From: Cuniculiplasma sp.
GTDB taxonomy: Archaea; Thermoplasmatota; Thermoplasmata; Thermoplasmatales; Thermoplasmataceae
Length of the DNA: 10,064 nt
Direction: 5' to 3'
Assembly: GCA_023256455.1 (NCBI GenBank)
Contig: JAGDXN010000062.1
Coordinates: forward strand, 27,598 to 37,661
The notes beneath the pieces are model-generated. The model was not told the DNA's origin. It was given only the letters and a program-made list of their open reading frames with translations, and searched no databases. The position numbers were made by a program, and so were the translations under genes. Of the stretch, positions 1-6,910 are shown piece by piece (the stretch's first letter is position 1; each line of letters opens with the position of its first letter).

Positions 1-1042
1 GACCGTTTATGCACTGTGTTGTCATCACAGCAAGCCTCCCTGAATCCGTATATTCTTTTAACAGATCAATAAATTTAGTTGAAATATGGCCCATCCCGGT
101 TCCCATGATTACAATGCCCATTTTCCTTTCCATGAATGATGCCATATCATCTATTTCCATTCCTGGATAAAAGTAAAGGATGCCGGCCCTCTTCTCAATC
201 TTTTCAAATATTTCAGTCCTTTCTCCTGTTTTTCTATATTTGCCCGTTATGTTTACAAGTCCATCCTGAAAATATCCGACCGGTTTTTCCCCTATGGGTC
301 TGAAGGCATCCCGTCTTGAGGAGTGCATTTTCCTTGCTCTCACGCCCCGCAGTAGGTATATTCCGGCATCAGATATGGATGAATGCATGGATATTCCAAC
401 CTCACCAAAATCTGTGGAGGCGAAATTAATTGCCCCTTCCATATTCAGATAGGAATCTGTGCTCGGACGGTCCGAACTTCTCTGTGAGCCAACCATTATT
501 ATGGGCACTGACTGTTCTTTTAACAAAAATGACAGAGCCGAAGCAGTATATGTCATTGTGTCCGTCCCATGGGAAATTACGATTCCTTCAGATTTTTTGG
601 ACTCCTCCCTGATCTTCCTTGCAAGTTCTACCCACTGTTCGGGTTCCATATTTTCACTGAGAATATTCAGGAACGGTATGGTATTAAGCCTGAACTGCCT
701 TTCAAGATACTGGAATTTTGATGTGATCTCTCTTATATCGAGCGATGGAAAAACAGCCCCCGTCTTATAGTCAACCTTACTTACAATGGTTCCTCCTGTG
801 GATATAATGGATATCTCCTTACCCTTACCTGATTCCCTGATGTTTTCCTTTTGTTTCGTTTCAATCTGCTCGTTTTCCCGGACATCCATAATCATATCCG
901 GCACAACCATAACATTGTATCCACTTTCAAGCTTCACATTGACATATCTGTCCTTAAATCCAAGAACTATACCCTTAAGTTCCCTTCCCCTCCATTTAAA
1001 TGTAATTACAGATCCTTCATGGATCTTATCGATTCCGGGCAT
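1..1042 (-). CDS. gatD: Glu-tRNA(Gln) amidotransferase subunit D, 3'-truncated by window edge
   Basis: GatD is the asparaginase-like subunit of the archaeal GatDE complex. It releases ammonia from an amide donor so that GatE can convert Glu-tRNA(Gln) to Gln-tRNA(Gln). I see 347 residues, open to the left edge, so roughly the last 60-80 are missing. Residues 1-70 form the small beta-rich N-terminal domain (SVITFKWRGRELKGIVLGF) that separates GatD from plain asparaginases. The amidohydrolase domain follows with STGGTIVSKVDYKTGAVFP at 81-99 (nucleophile threonine in TGGTI), SHGTDTMTYTA at 157-167 and VGSQRSSDRPSTD at 184-196. The start is ATG at 1042; another ATG at 1049 is out of frame. It lies 39 bases after the DUF72 gene on the same strand, with a 16-base palindrome between them. 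Sequence, domain order and motifs make this call secure. Confidence 0.95.
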   Translation of the reverse strand, partial: MPGIDKIHEGSVITFKWRGRELKGIVLGFKDRYVNVKLESGYNVMVVPDMIMDVRENEQIETKQKENIRESGKGKEISIISTGGTIVSKVDYKTGAVFPSLDIREITSKFQYLERQFRLNTIPFLNILSENMEPEQWVELARKIREESKKSEGIVISHGTDTMTYTASALSFLLKEQSVPIIMVGSQRSSDRPSTDSYLNMEGAINFASTDFGEVGISMHSSISDAGIYLLRGVRARKMHSSRRDAFRPIGEKPVGYFQDGLVNITGKYRKTGERTEIFEKIEKRAGILYFYPGMEIDDMASFMERKMGIVIMGTGMGHISTKFIDLLKEYTDSGRLAVMTTQCING

Positions 1043-1045
1043 ACT

Positions 1046-1061
1046 CCATAATTAATTATGG
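1046..1061. promoter_or_regulatory. 16-base perfect palindrome upstream of gatD
   Basis: CCATAATTAATTATGG reads identically on both strands and ends three bases before the gatD ATG. It includes the GG of the only purine-rich stretch that could act as a ribosome binding site. It could be an operator for a dimeric repressor, or an RNA hairpin affecting gatD translation in the DUF72-gatD transcript. In AT-rich DNA such a palindrome can also arise by chance, so function is an inference. Confidence 0.35.
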
Positions 1062-1081
1062 TATTTTGATATTTGGGAAAA

Positions 1082-1861
1082 TCATAAAAATCTCTTCATC
1101 CTTGAAATTCCCAGAATGTCGAGCATTTCCAATCCGTTTATGGGTGCATTTCCATTGGGATGGTTGTTGAAAAAAACAAAGGTTTCCTGGAATTTTTTTT
1201 CGCTTTTTCTAATTGCCTCAGATATATCCTTCAGTTCCTCCTCAGAATACCTGTAATTGAACTTTTCATATCCTGCATTTCTTTCATAGAAAGAAGGATT
1301 TCTTCCGTGGAGCCTCAAATATGCTATGTTTTTGTTCCCCATTTCCCAATCTATTCTCATGGAAAAATTATCAACACTCACAGGTATAAAATTATATTTC
1401 CTGATGATTTCTGCGGCTTCCATATAATTTTCAACCATTTTCCCGGTCCTCGGCTCAACGCAGAGAAAATTCCATGAATCTGTTATTTCAGAGATAGATT
1501 CCATATATGCATCCGTATCTTTTATGGATGGTGGGACAGTCATCAAAACACATATATGATCCTGATGCTGTAAAATTGTATTGAGAACGTTTTCTTTGAA
1601 CCTTTTCCACAGTTCAAACTTTCTGTTCATATCCCCATCTCCATGGGATATGTCTCCCGGCAATTTTACTGAAAAATTTATTGAAGACCCATTATTTATC
1701 CATGAAAAAACTGTTCTCCTTGAGGGAATCTGATAATAGGTGGAATCTATTTCCACAGAATTGAAAAAATTTGAATAGAATCTGAGGGATGGAGAATTAC
1801 TGTTATAAAAAGGACCATCCCAGTCCCGGTATGACCAGCCAGAACATCCAAGGAAGATCAT
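1082..1861 (-). CDS. DUF72 family protein (YecE-like TIM barrel)
   Basis: This is a 259-residue protein of the DUF72 family, whose biochemical role is not established. Family hallmarks are visible in order: GCSGWSYRDWDGPFY at residues 5-19, FNSVEIDSTYYQIPS at 33-47, CVEPRT at 134-139, YLRLHGRN at 181-188 and FVFFNNHPNGNAPING at 228-243. The length is usual for the family and the fold is expected to be a TIM barrel resembling endonuclease-IV-type barrels. No signal peptide or membrane segment is seen, so it should be cytoplasmic. Its ATG overlaps the stop of the upstream acyl-CoA dehydrogenase in an ATGA arrangement (1858-1861), which indicates cotranscription and translational coupling. gatD follows 39 bases downstream. 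The call to family is firm; no substrate can be assigned. Confidence 0.93.
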   Translation of the reverse strand: MIFLGCSGWSYRDWDGPFYNSNSPSLRFYSNFFNSVEIDSTYYQIPSRRTVFSWINNGSSINFSVKLPGDISHGDGDMNRKFELWKRFKENVLNTILQHQDHICVLMTVPPSIKDTDAYMESISEITDSWNFLCVEPRTGKMVENYMEAAEIIRKYNFIPVSVDNFSMRIDWEMGNKNIAYLRLHGRNPSFYERNAGYEKFNYRYSEEELKDISEAIRKSEKKFQETFVFFNNHPNGNAPINGLEMLDILGISRMKRFL

Positions 1862-3003
1862 GGGTGGATTTCCTTGAATACTTCCCTTGAAATTATAAGC
1901 CTCTGTATCTGATTTGTGCCCTCATATATCTGGGTTATTTTTGCATCCCTCATGTGCCTCTCTGCATCAAGATCTGTTGTATATCCATAACCGCCAAAGA
2001 GCTGGAGGCAGTCTGTGGTTACTTTCATGGCAACGTCTGATGCTTTGAGTTTAGCCATTGATGATGCTTTCACACAGGGCTCATGATTGTCCCACTTCCT
2101 TGCAGCATCATATGTTAGAAGGGATGCGGCTTCAATCTCTGTGGCCATGTCGGAAATCATGAACTGGATTGCCTCAAAGTTTGATATGGGCTGGCCGAAC
2201 TGCTTTCTCTGCTGAATGTATTCAACGGCTTCCTCAAAGGCTGCCCTTGCAATTCCCAGTGCCTGGCATGCAATGCCTATCCTTCCCGCATCCAGTGTTT
2301 CCATTACAACCTTAAAGCCTTCGTTAAGCTTTCCCACAAGGTTTGTTTCTGGAACCCTTACATTTTCAAATACCAGTTCGACTGTGGAAGATCCCCTTAT
2401 TCCAAGTTTGTGAATATCTCTGGATATCCTCAGGCCGGGAGTATCTGCGTCCACAACGAATGTTGATATGCCCTTATGACCCTTTGATGGATCTGTTACG
2501 ACATCCACCACATAGAACCTTGCAAGCCTTCCGTTTGATATGAATATTTTTGAACCATTTATCACATATTCATTTCCGTCCTTCACTGCACTGGTTTTTA
2601 TTGCAGCAGCGTCACTTCCTGCCCCCGGTTCTGTGAGAGCAAGCCCTCCCACTTCACCCTTTGCAACTCTGGTGAGGTATCTTTTCTTCAGATCCTCACT
2701 TCCAAACATGAGCACTGGTTCAGCGAATAATGTGAGTGCACCGTCGAGGACAAGGGATGTGCTGGGGCATGCCCTGGATATTTCCTCTATGACGTGCATC
2801 AGGAATGAAAAACTCATCCCTATGCCACCATACTCTTTGGGTATGTAGCTGGAAAACAGGCCAAGGTCCCTCATTCGATTGATAATCTTTTCCGGCACCT
2901 CCTGTTTTTCATCAATTTCCCTTGCCAGCGGCTTGACCTCTTCCGTGGCAAATCTCTTAACATACTTTAAAACTTCAAGTTCATCCTGATTTAGACCATC
3001 CAT
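1858..3003 (-). CDS. acyl-CoA dehydrogenase (short/medium-chain type)
   Basis: This FAD-dependent dehydrogenase oxidises an acyl-CoA to the trans-2-enoyl-CoA and passes electrons to an electron-transfer flavoprotein. The 381 residues match the family's usual length. Visible motifs are LTEPGAGSDAAAIKTSA at 123-139 (flavin/substrate loop), YVINGSKIFISNG at 146-158, RKQFGQPISNFEAIQ at 266-280, LQLFGGYGYTTD at 333-344 and QIYEGTNQIQR at 358-368. Glu361 sits at the position of the catalytic base of butyryl- and medium-chain enzymes. I chose ATG at 3003: an in-frame TTG at 3021 exists, but it abuts the TATA box at 3021-3030 and would lie upstream of the predicted transcript. The spacing predicts a leaderless mRNA. 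It is the first gene of an operon with the DUF72 gene (4-base overlap) and probably gatD. Chain-length preference cannot be read from the sequence. Confidence 0.95.
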   Translation of the reverse strand: MDGLNQDELEVLKYVKRFATEEVKPLAREIDEKQEVPEKIINRMRDLGLFSSYIPKEYGGIGMSFSFLMHVIEEISRACPSTSLVLDGALTLFAEPVLMFGSEDLKKRYLTRVAKGEVGGLALTEPGAGSDAAAIKTSAVKDGNEYVINGSKIFISNGRLARFYVVDVVTDPSKGHKGISTFVVDADTPGLRISRDIHKLGIRGSSTVELVFENVRVPETNLVGKLNEGFKVVMETLDAGRIGIACQALGIARAAFEEAVEYIQQRKQFGQPISNFEAIQFMISDMATEIEAASLLTYDAARKWDNHEPCVKASSMAKLKASDVAMKVTTDCLQLFGGYGYTTDLDAERHMRDAKITQIYEGTNQIQRLIISREVFKEIHP

Positions 3004-3020
3004 AATCCTTAATGCACACA

Positions 3021-3030
3021 ATATTTATAT
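3021..3030 (-). promoter_or_regulatory. TATA box for the acyl-CoA dehydrogenase-DUF72 operon
   Basis: On the minus strand the sequence ATATAAATAT is preceded by purine-rich GTGAAAC, which fits a BRE plus TATA element. Its centre is about 22-25 bases upstream of the ATG at 3003, the archaeal distance from TATA to transcription start. The transcript should therefore begin at or within a base or two of that ATG. Confidence 0.6.
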
Positions 3031-3097
3031 GTTTCACTGGGGTTCATAAATGACCACAGTGTTTCCTTTGAAAATGGGATTTTTATAAATAAAATCT

Positions 3098-4741
3098 CTA
3101 TAATTCTTTCTTATTTTTACCCATCCAGCTTACAACATCCATCTTGAATATGGATGTTTCCGGAACATCATCCTTTCCATATATGTTATGATAAAGGAGA
3201 TCTGCGGCATGAAGCGATCTTTCCTTTTTATTTCTGTTATACAGATCATAAATGAGAATTACCTCGCAGAGTTCTCCCAGTTTCCTTAAAAGCTCCTTTG
3301 AATGGCATTCTGCATATCCTGATTCCATAACCTTACGGAAATATTCCTCTGTCCTTTCCATTGCATCCTTTAACTTTTCTTTTATTTTTTCTGATTTAAT
3401 TTCATCCACTATCTTCCTCATTTCTGAGAAAAATGTTTTAGCGGCTCCTTTCTTTGCAATGGCCTCGAGCATATCCAGAGACTGAATGTTGCTTGTCCCC
3501 TCCCATATGGATGTCACAATGGCATCCCTGTGGAATTTTGCCACCGGAAACTCCTCAAAAAAGCCTATTCCTCCAAAGATTTCCATGGAATACTGTGTGA
3601 TCCTGTCAGATGCCCATGCAGCCATATTTTTTGCAATATGGGTTATGAACCTTGCATAGTTGTATTTTTCATCATAGGGAGGTTCAGAACTGTAAGCGTC
3701 GCTGAAAAGCTTTGCTCCGTACAGGGAAAGAAGGACCGCCCCTTCAAGTTCAGCCTCCATTTCTGTCAGATCCCTTATCATCAGGGGATGTTCAACAAGC
3801 CTCTTTCCAAAAGCCGTTCTCTCCTGTGCGTGTAAATATGCCTCCCACAGTGCTTTTCTTGCAATGCCTGCAGCCGCAAGGGCATCATCGATTCTTGAAA
3901 CTGTGAGGATTTCCATTGCATAATATATTCCCTTTTCCCTATCCCCTATAAGGTAGGCTTCAGCATGATCCATCTCCACTTCTCCACTTGGAACCGCAAT
4001 GGTACCAAGCTTGTTTTTCAACCTCCTTATGTTGTAGTTCAACTCCCCCTTAGAATTGATCGCCGGCACAAAGAATACACCAAGGGATCTGACACCACCA
4101 TCTGCAAATTTGGCTGTTACAATTGCACCATCTGCTATTCCCGCATCGCTTGCAAAATATTTGTCCTTACCAGAAATGAACCATTTTTCCCCTTCCATAA
4201 CTGCCACTGTTCTGTTTGCACCCAGATCGCTTCCCCCCTGTGTTTCACTGTAATATGTGGCACCATACCATGGATCCTGATCCCTCACATACTTCTGGAA
4301 AAACTCCTCCATAACCTTTCCCTTTCCATATTTCTTTAAACCGTAGGCAGTCTGGGCCGTAAGCGTTAATGTGCAGAATATTCCGGAATCAGAGATTATG
4401 TACCCACTTACATAATGATATAACCAGGATTTACTTCCCTCTGCACTGTATTTAACAACACCAAATTTCTGAAGCTTTTCCAGTGCTTTCCTGTGCTCAG
4501 GAGAGAGCCTCACATAATCTATTCTCTTTCCATTGAGGTCCCATGTTATAAGTTCAGGCTTCCCCTTATGATCGACGTAATCCATTATTTCCACAAGTTC
4601 ACTGGAAACATATTCCCCAAGATTTGAAAGCTCATTTTCCCTTTGAATTTGTAAATATTCCAGAAATTCCTGCAAAGGCAAATCATCTTCATAATAGTTT
4701 ATTCCCTTTCCCCTGAAAATCTTCTCAAACTGATCCTTCAT
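3098..4741 (-). CDS. acyl-CoA dehydrogenase, AidB-like long form
   Basis: This is a 547-residue acyl-CoA dehydrogenase-fold flavoprotein, longer than the classical ~380-residue enzymes. The order resembles AidB/long acyl-CoA dehydrogenases: an N-terminal part of about 160 residues, YSETQGGSDLGANRT at 164-178 (the QGGSD loop typical of the AidB group), WFISGKDKYFASD at 187-199, ERTAFGKRLVEHPLM at 307-321, MEIFGGIGFFEE at 386-397 and SIWEGTSNIQSLDMLEA at 411-427. A helical C-terminal extension of about 120 residues follows. Glu414 in WEGTSN corresponds to the classical catalytic-base position and is kept, so dehydrogenase activity is plausible; a DNA-protective role as proposed for bacterial AidB is not shown. 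ATG at 4741 is chosen over a TTG at 4747 because a TATA-like element at 4761-4771 places the transcript start at about this ATG. It ends 95 bases before the second dehydrogenase, which has its own promoter. Confidence 0.9.
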   Translation of the reverse strand: MKDQFEKIFRGKGINYYEDDLPLQEFLEYLQIQRENELSNLGEYVSSELVEIMDYVDHKGKPELITWDLNGKRIDYVRLSPEHRKALEKLQKFGVVKYSAEGSKSWLYHYVSGYIISDSGIFCTLTLTAQTAYGLKKYGKGKVMEEFFQKYVRDQDPWYGATYYSETQGGSDLGANRTVAVMEGEKWFISGKDKYFASDAGIADGAIVTAKFADGGVRSLGVFFVPAINSKGELNYNIRRLKNKLGTIAVPSGEVEMDHAEAYLIGDREKGIYYAMEILTVSRIDDALAAAGIARKALWEAYLHAQERTAFGKRLVEHPLMIRDLTEMEAELEGAVLLSLYGAKLFSDAYSSEPPYDEKYNYARFITHIAKNMAAWASDRITQYSMEIFGGIGFFEEFPVAKFHRDAIVTSIWEGTSNIQSLDMLEAIAKKGAAKTFFSEMRKIVDEIKSEKIKEKLKDAMERTEEYFRKVMESGYAECHSKELLRKLGELCEVILIYDLYNRNKKERSLHAADLLYHNIYGKDDVPETSIFKMDVVSWMGKNKKEL

Positions 4742-4760
4742 AGGCAACTATGTGTATTTC

Positions 4761-4771
4761 AAATAAATAAT
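4761..4771 (-). promoter_or_regulatory. TATA-like element for the AidB-like dehydrogenase
   Basis: The minus strand reads ATTATTTATTT, centred about 25 bases before the ATG at 4741. This matches the archaeal TATA-to-start distance and predicts a leaderless transcript. The sequence is less canonical than the downstream TATA box, so confidence is moderate. Confidence 0.45.
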
Positions 4772-4790
4772 GTTGCCATTGAATAACTTT

Positions 4791-4834
4791 TTTATAAACA
4801 AAAATGGATTGAGATCACAAATCCCTTTATTATT
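4791..4834 (+). promoter_or_regulatory. candidate promoter region of the plus-strand DNA methyltransferase
   Basis: Two AT-rich boxes face the methyltransferase gene: TTTATAAA at 4791-4798 and TTTATTATT at 4826-4834. The second would start transcription near 4855 and give a leader of about 24 bases that carries a Shine-Dalgarno sequence (GGAGG at 4862-4866). The first would give a leader of nearly 60 bases. I cannot decide between them. Confidence 0.35.
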
Positions 4835-4878
4835 CAGGATTTCATTAAGAATATTGTTTGAGGAGGATTGGGGGAAGG

Positions 4879-5652
4879 ATGGAATATGATGGTTTTGTTG
4901 ACAACATATATAATATGGACTGCATAGAAGGGATGAAGAAATATATCCCTGACAACAGGGTAGACCTCATCGTTACAGATCCTCCCTTCGGCATAAATTT
5001 TAAGGCGCAAAGAAAGAATTATCACAGGGTACAATCCTCCGTAATTGAAGGCTATAATGAAATCAATAAGGATGATTATTATGATTTTACAGTAAGGTGG
5101 ATGGGTGAGGCTTTCAGGGTGTTGAAGGAAACTGGGAGCATGTATGTTTTCTCTGGCTGGAATAATCTCAAGGAAATACTCAACGCCCTTGATAACACAG
5201 GATTCATTACAGTAAACCACATAATATGGAAATACCAGTTTGGTGTTGTCACAAAGAGGAAATTTGTTACTTCCCATTACCACTGCCTTTATGTATGCAA
5301 GAATCCAAAGAAAAGAGTTTTCTACCCTTACTCCAGATATGAACCTGGAATAAGGGTGAATAACAGAGACATGAGATATGGCGATGTGGAGGATGTATGG
5401 GAAATAAAGAGAGAATACTGGCATGGGATTGAAAAAACCCCAACCAAGCTTCCATCTGAACTTGTAAGGAAAATATTGCAATATTCAAGTAAGGAGGGTG
5501 ATATTATACTCGATCCTTTCCTCGGTTCTGGCCAGGTGGCGGTTGTAAGCAGAGAAATGGGGAGAAAATATACAGGATTTGAAATTTCAGGAAACTATTT
5601 TGAATTCATAATGAAGAGGCTGAATAGAATCCCTGAAGAAGAAAGAAAATAA
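4879..5652 (+). CDS. site-specific DNA methyltransferase, beta class, specificity unknown
   Basis: This 257-residue enzyme should transfer a methyl group from S-adenosylmethionine to the exocyclic amino group of adenine (N6) or cytosine (N4) in a specific DNA site. Motif IV comes first, VTDPPFGIN at 32-40, and the AdoMet-binding motif I is near the C terminus, ILDPFLGSGQVAVV at 210-223, preceded by TPTKLPSELVRKIL at 187-200. That order defines the beta class; the target-recognition region lies between, about 45-180. The length is close to a minimal single-domain enzyme. ATG at 4879 is preceded by GGAGG at 4862-4866; a TTG at 4858 is in frame but would place the Shine-Dalgarno sequence inside the gene. 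No restriction endonuclease lies beside it; tRNA-Val follows. Whether it modifies adenine or cytosine cannot be decided by eye. The missing CTAG sites of this window make CTAG one candidate target, as inference only. Confidence 0.88.
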   Translation: MEYDGFVDNIYNMDCIEGMKKYIPDNRVDLIVTDPPFGINFKAQRKNYHRVQSSVIEGYNEINKDDYYDFTVRWMGEAFRVLKETGSMYVFSGWNNLKEILNALDNTGFITVNHIIWKYQFGVVTKRKFVTSHYHCLYVCKNPKKRVFYPYSRYEPGIRVNNRDMRYGDVEDVWEIKREYWHGIEKTPTKLPSELVRKILQYSSKEGDIILDPFLGSGQVAVVSREMGRKYTGFEISGNYFEFIMKRLNRIPEEERK

Positions 5653-5702
5653 CTGAAATATTTTAAACGTGCTCTGAAGATACATGTCGAATATCTAAAA
5701 GA

Positions 5703-5710
5703 CTTTTAAC
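5703..5710 (+). promoter_or_regulatory. possible TATA element of tRNA-Val
   Basis: CTTTTAAC lies about 25 bases before the mature 5' end of the tRNA, where an archaeal TATA element is expected. A second AT box, ATTTAAAT at 5714-5721, is too close unless the 5' leader is absent. The assignment rests on spacing only. Confidence 0.3.
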
Positions 5711-5731
5711 CTGATTTAAATTCAGATGGGA

Positions 5732-5804
5732 GGGCTTGTAGTCCAGTGGTTATGACGTCGCTCTCACACAGCGAAGACCGCCGGTTCGAATCCGGCCAGG
5801 CCCA
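5732..5804 (+). tRNA. tRNA-Val (anticodon CAC)
   Basis: A complete cloverleaf folds by hand. The acceptor stem is GGGCTTG (5732-5738) with CAGGCCC (5797-5803). The D stem is GTC(C) at 5741-5744 with (T)GAC at 5753-5756, the last pair mismatched. The anticodon stem TCGCT/AGCGA encloses the seven-base loop CTCACAC at 5763-5769, so CAC at 5765-5767 is the anticodon and reads the valine codon GUG. The variable loop is AGACC, the T arm GCCGG-TTCGAAT-CCGGC, and the discriminator is A at 5804. CCA is not encoded and there is no intron. Four T residues at 5805-5808 follow directly. Confidence 0.97.
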
Positions 5805-5853
5805 TTTTGAATTGAAGTGCAAGAAAAGACTTTGCAGATATCCCAGTCCCTTA

Positions 5854-5862
5854 GAAAAAAGT
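5854..5862 (-). terminator. T-tract downstream of the histidine phosphatase gene
   Basis: The minus strand carries six consecutive T residues (5855-5860) about 45 bases past the phosphatase stop codon. Archaeal RNA polymerase commonly ends transcription at such tracts. No clear hairpin accompanies it, so the call is tentative. Confidence 0.3.
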
Positions 5863-5906
5863 TGTTTATTGCATGTTATCAAAATTCAATAAGATTATAT
5901 TAATGC

Positions 5907-6482
5907 TTATTTTAGATTAATTTTGAAACCTGAGAAAAAGCCTCTCTCAACTATGCCAGAATCGACATCAATAACTGACAGATCAGGCATTTTCAGATTA
6001 TTCCAGTCATTCTTAGAAAGAATCCGTCCAGTCAAATGACTGTAAAGAACAGAAATTACCATTCCATGAGAAACAACAATTACAGATTTGCCTGAGGATT
6101 CTTTACATATATCTTTTATGCAATTTACTATCCTTTCCCTTACCTCAGGGTATGGTTCAAAGTGCAGATCATCCCTCCCCGAGAGAAACTCTTCAACGTA
6201 CATACTAAAGGTCATATTGTCAACATATGGGAAATAACGTTTAACCTCCCTCAGGCAATCCCTCTCATTTTTGGCAATCCCGTAGATATTGCCTATTATA
6301 TCTGCAGTTCTGGATGCTTTTGGGAGAGGACTGGAATAAATGCAGCAGATTTCAGTGAGAGGAATTCCTTTTAATAACCGGACAACTGAATCCCTGGCCC
6401 CATCCTCGAGTTCCCAATTATCTGGTCCCAACCCTGAATCTATTCTCGTCTCTGCATGTCTTAAAATATATAATTTAGCCAT
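5907..6482 (-). CDS. histidine phosphatase superfamily protein (phosphoglycerate-mutase-like)
   Basis: This 191-residue protein belongs to branch 1 of the histidine phosphatase superfamily, which transfers phosphate through a phosphohistidine intermediate. The N-terminal LYILRHAETR at 4-13 holds the catalytic Arg8-His9, with RHA where many members have RHG. YSSPLPKASRTADII at 49-63 provides a second phosphate-binding arginine (Arg58), and VVSHGMVISVL at 136-146 provides the second active-site histidine (His139). The short length and lack of the phosphoglycerate-mutase insertions argue for a small-molecule or protein phosphatase rather than a glycolytic mutase; substrate unknown. The open frame continues 66 codons upstream to an ATG at 6680, but family proteins begin just before LRHAE, so ATG at 6482 is preferred. 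It is convergent with tRNA-Val and stands alone as a transcription unit. Confidence 0.85.
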   Translation of the reverse strand: MAKLYILRHAETRIDSGLGPDNWELEDGARDSVVRLLKGIPLTEICCIYSSPLPKASRTADIIGNIYGIAKNERDCLREVKRYFPYVDNMTFSMYVEEFLSGRDDLHFEPYPEVRERIVNCIKDICKESSGKSVIVVSHGMVISVLYSHLTGRILSKNDWNNLKMPDLSVIDVDSGIVERGFFSGFKINLK

Positions 6483-6716
6483 GGGGAATGCCTTTATGGA
6501 GACTTCTCTTATTAGTACTTCGTTAGTAACTTGACTATGGAATATCACGAAAAGATATGGCAACTTATCACTGAGAAACACATTGAATGAGATCTTGCGT
6601 CCCAACACACACTGGATATTTACAATACCCCAATCATTGGTTCCTGAACATCCCATATTTATCCGGTTACGACTCAACATTGGAATTTTTTTCTTTCCAT
6701 AAAATGGATGTTTTGA
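6483..6716 (-). pseudogene. possible gene remnant in frame with the phosphatase
   Basis: The minus-strand frame stays open for about 78 codons upstream of the phosphatase ATG. Its middle reads TNDWGIVNIQCVLGRK followed by ISFNVFLSDKLPYLFVIF. The pattern of a basic glycine-lysine turn, alternating beta-strand residues and KLP faintly recalls the central strands of IS4/IS5-type DDE transposases, but no catalytic acids can be placed. It may be the decayed end of an insertion sequence, an unusual N-terminal extension, or chance. I cannot name it. Confidence 0.2.
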
Positions 6717-6833
6717 AAATTATCCTTCCGGATTTTGTTCAAAAAAATGGAATATATATTATGATTTTCTCACCAACCACAAAAGATTGATTCCCTTGTT
6801 TCACCTGAAGTTTAGTGATAAAACTCTCGAATT

Positions 6834-6899
6834 TCTCAATTTTGTTGAGATATCTTCCATAATTTGACTCAATGCCATATGCACTGGAAGATAGTCAAA
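6834..6899. repeat. cluster of inverted repeats with crossing arms
   Basis: Three perfect inverted repeats fall within 66 bases. TCTCAA (6834-6839) pairs with TTGAGA (6845-6850) around a five-base loop. TATCTTCCA (6851-6859) pairs with TGGAAGATA (6885-6893). TTTGACT (6863-6869) pairs with AGTCAAA (6893-6899). The last two cross, so in RNA they would be mutually exclusive or form a pseudoknot-like arrangement. The cluster lies just past the padR-like stop codon. Confidence 0.45.
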
Positions 6900-6910
6900 A
6901 ATTTTTAAAT
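6896..6910 (-). terminator. T-rich tract ending the PadR operon
   Basis: Directly after the stop codon the minus strand reads AATTTAAAAATTTTT, a near-palindromic A/T tract ending in a run of T residues. This suits an archaeal U-tract terminator for the small-protein/PadR operon. No GC-rich stem is present. Confidence 0.4.

Larger units (their letters stand above)
6483..6910. other. 428-base stretch without a confident gene
   Basis: This is the spacer between the phosphatase start and the padR-like stop, both on the minus strand. It holds an uninterrupted minus-strand frame (about 6483-6716) fused to the phosphatase frame, an AT-rich terminator-like tract at 6896-6910, and several inverted repeats at 6834-6899. 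The promoter of the phosphatase must lie here; candidates such as TAATAAG about 30 bases before the ATG are weak. The plus-strand frame at 6587-6790 shows no family features. Confidence 0.6.

Noticed and set aside
459..770. Plus-strand frames in the left kilobase
   Set aside because: The minus strand here encodes a continuous GatD with diagnostic active-site motifs; the plus frames are shadows.
3003..3021. TTG start for the acyl-CoA dehydrogenase
   Set aside because: It directly abuts the TATA box, so it should not be in the transcript; the ATG at 3003 fits both spacing and family N termini.
4834..5481. A 215-codon minus-strand open frame opposite the plus-strand methyltransferase
   Set aside because: It lies antisense to a gene with clear methyltransferase motifs, has no recognisable domain, and its residue pattern is that of a mirrored frame.
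5732..5804. tRNA-Val as an integration site with a duplicated 3' end
   Set aside because: I looked for a second copy of the tRNA 3' half in the window and found none; no integrase gene is visible. The other end could lie outside the window.
6587..6790. Plus-strand 67-codon frame in the spacer upstream of the phosphatase
   Set aside because: No ribosome binding site, no family features, and aromatic-rich composition expected of noncoding AT-rich DNA.
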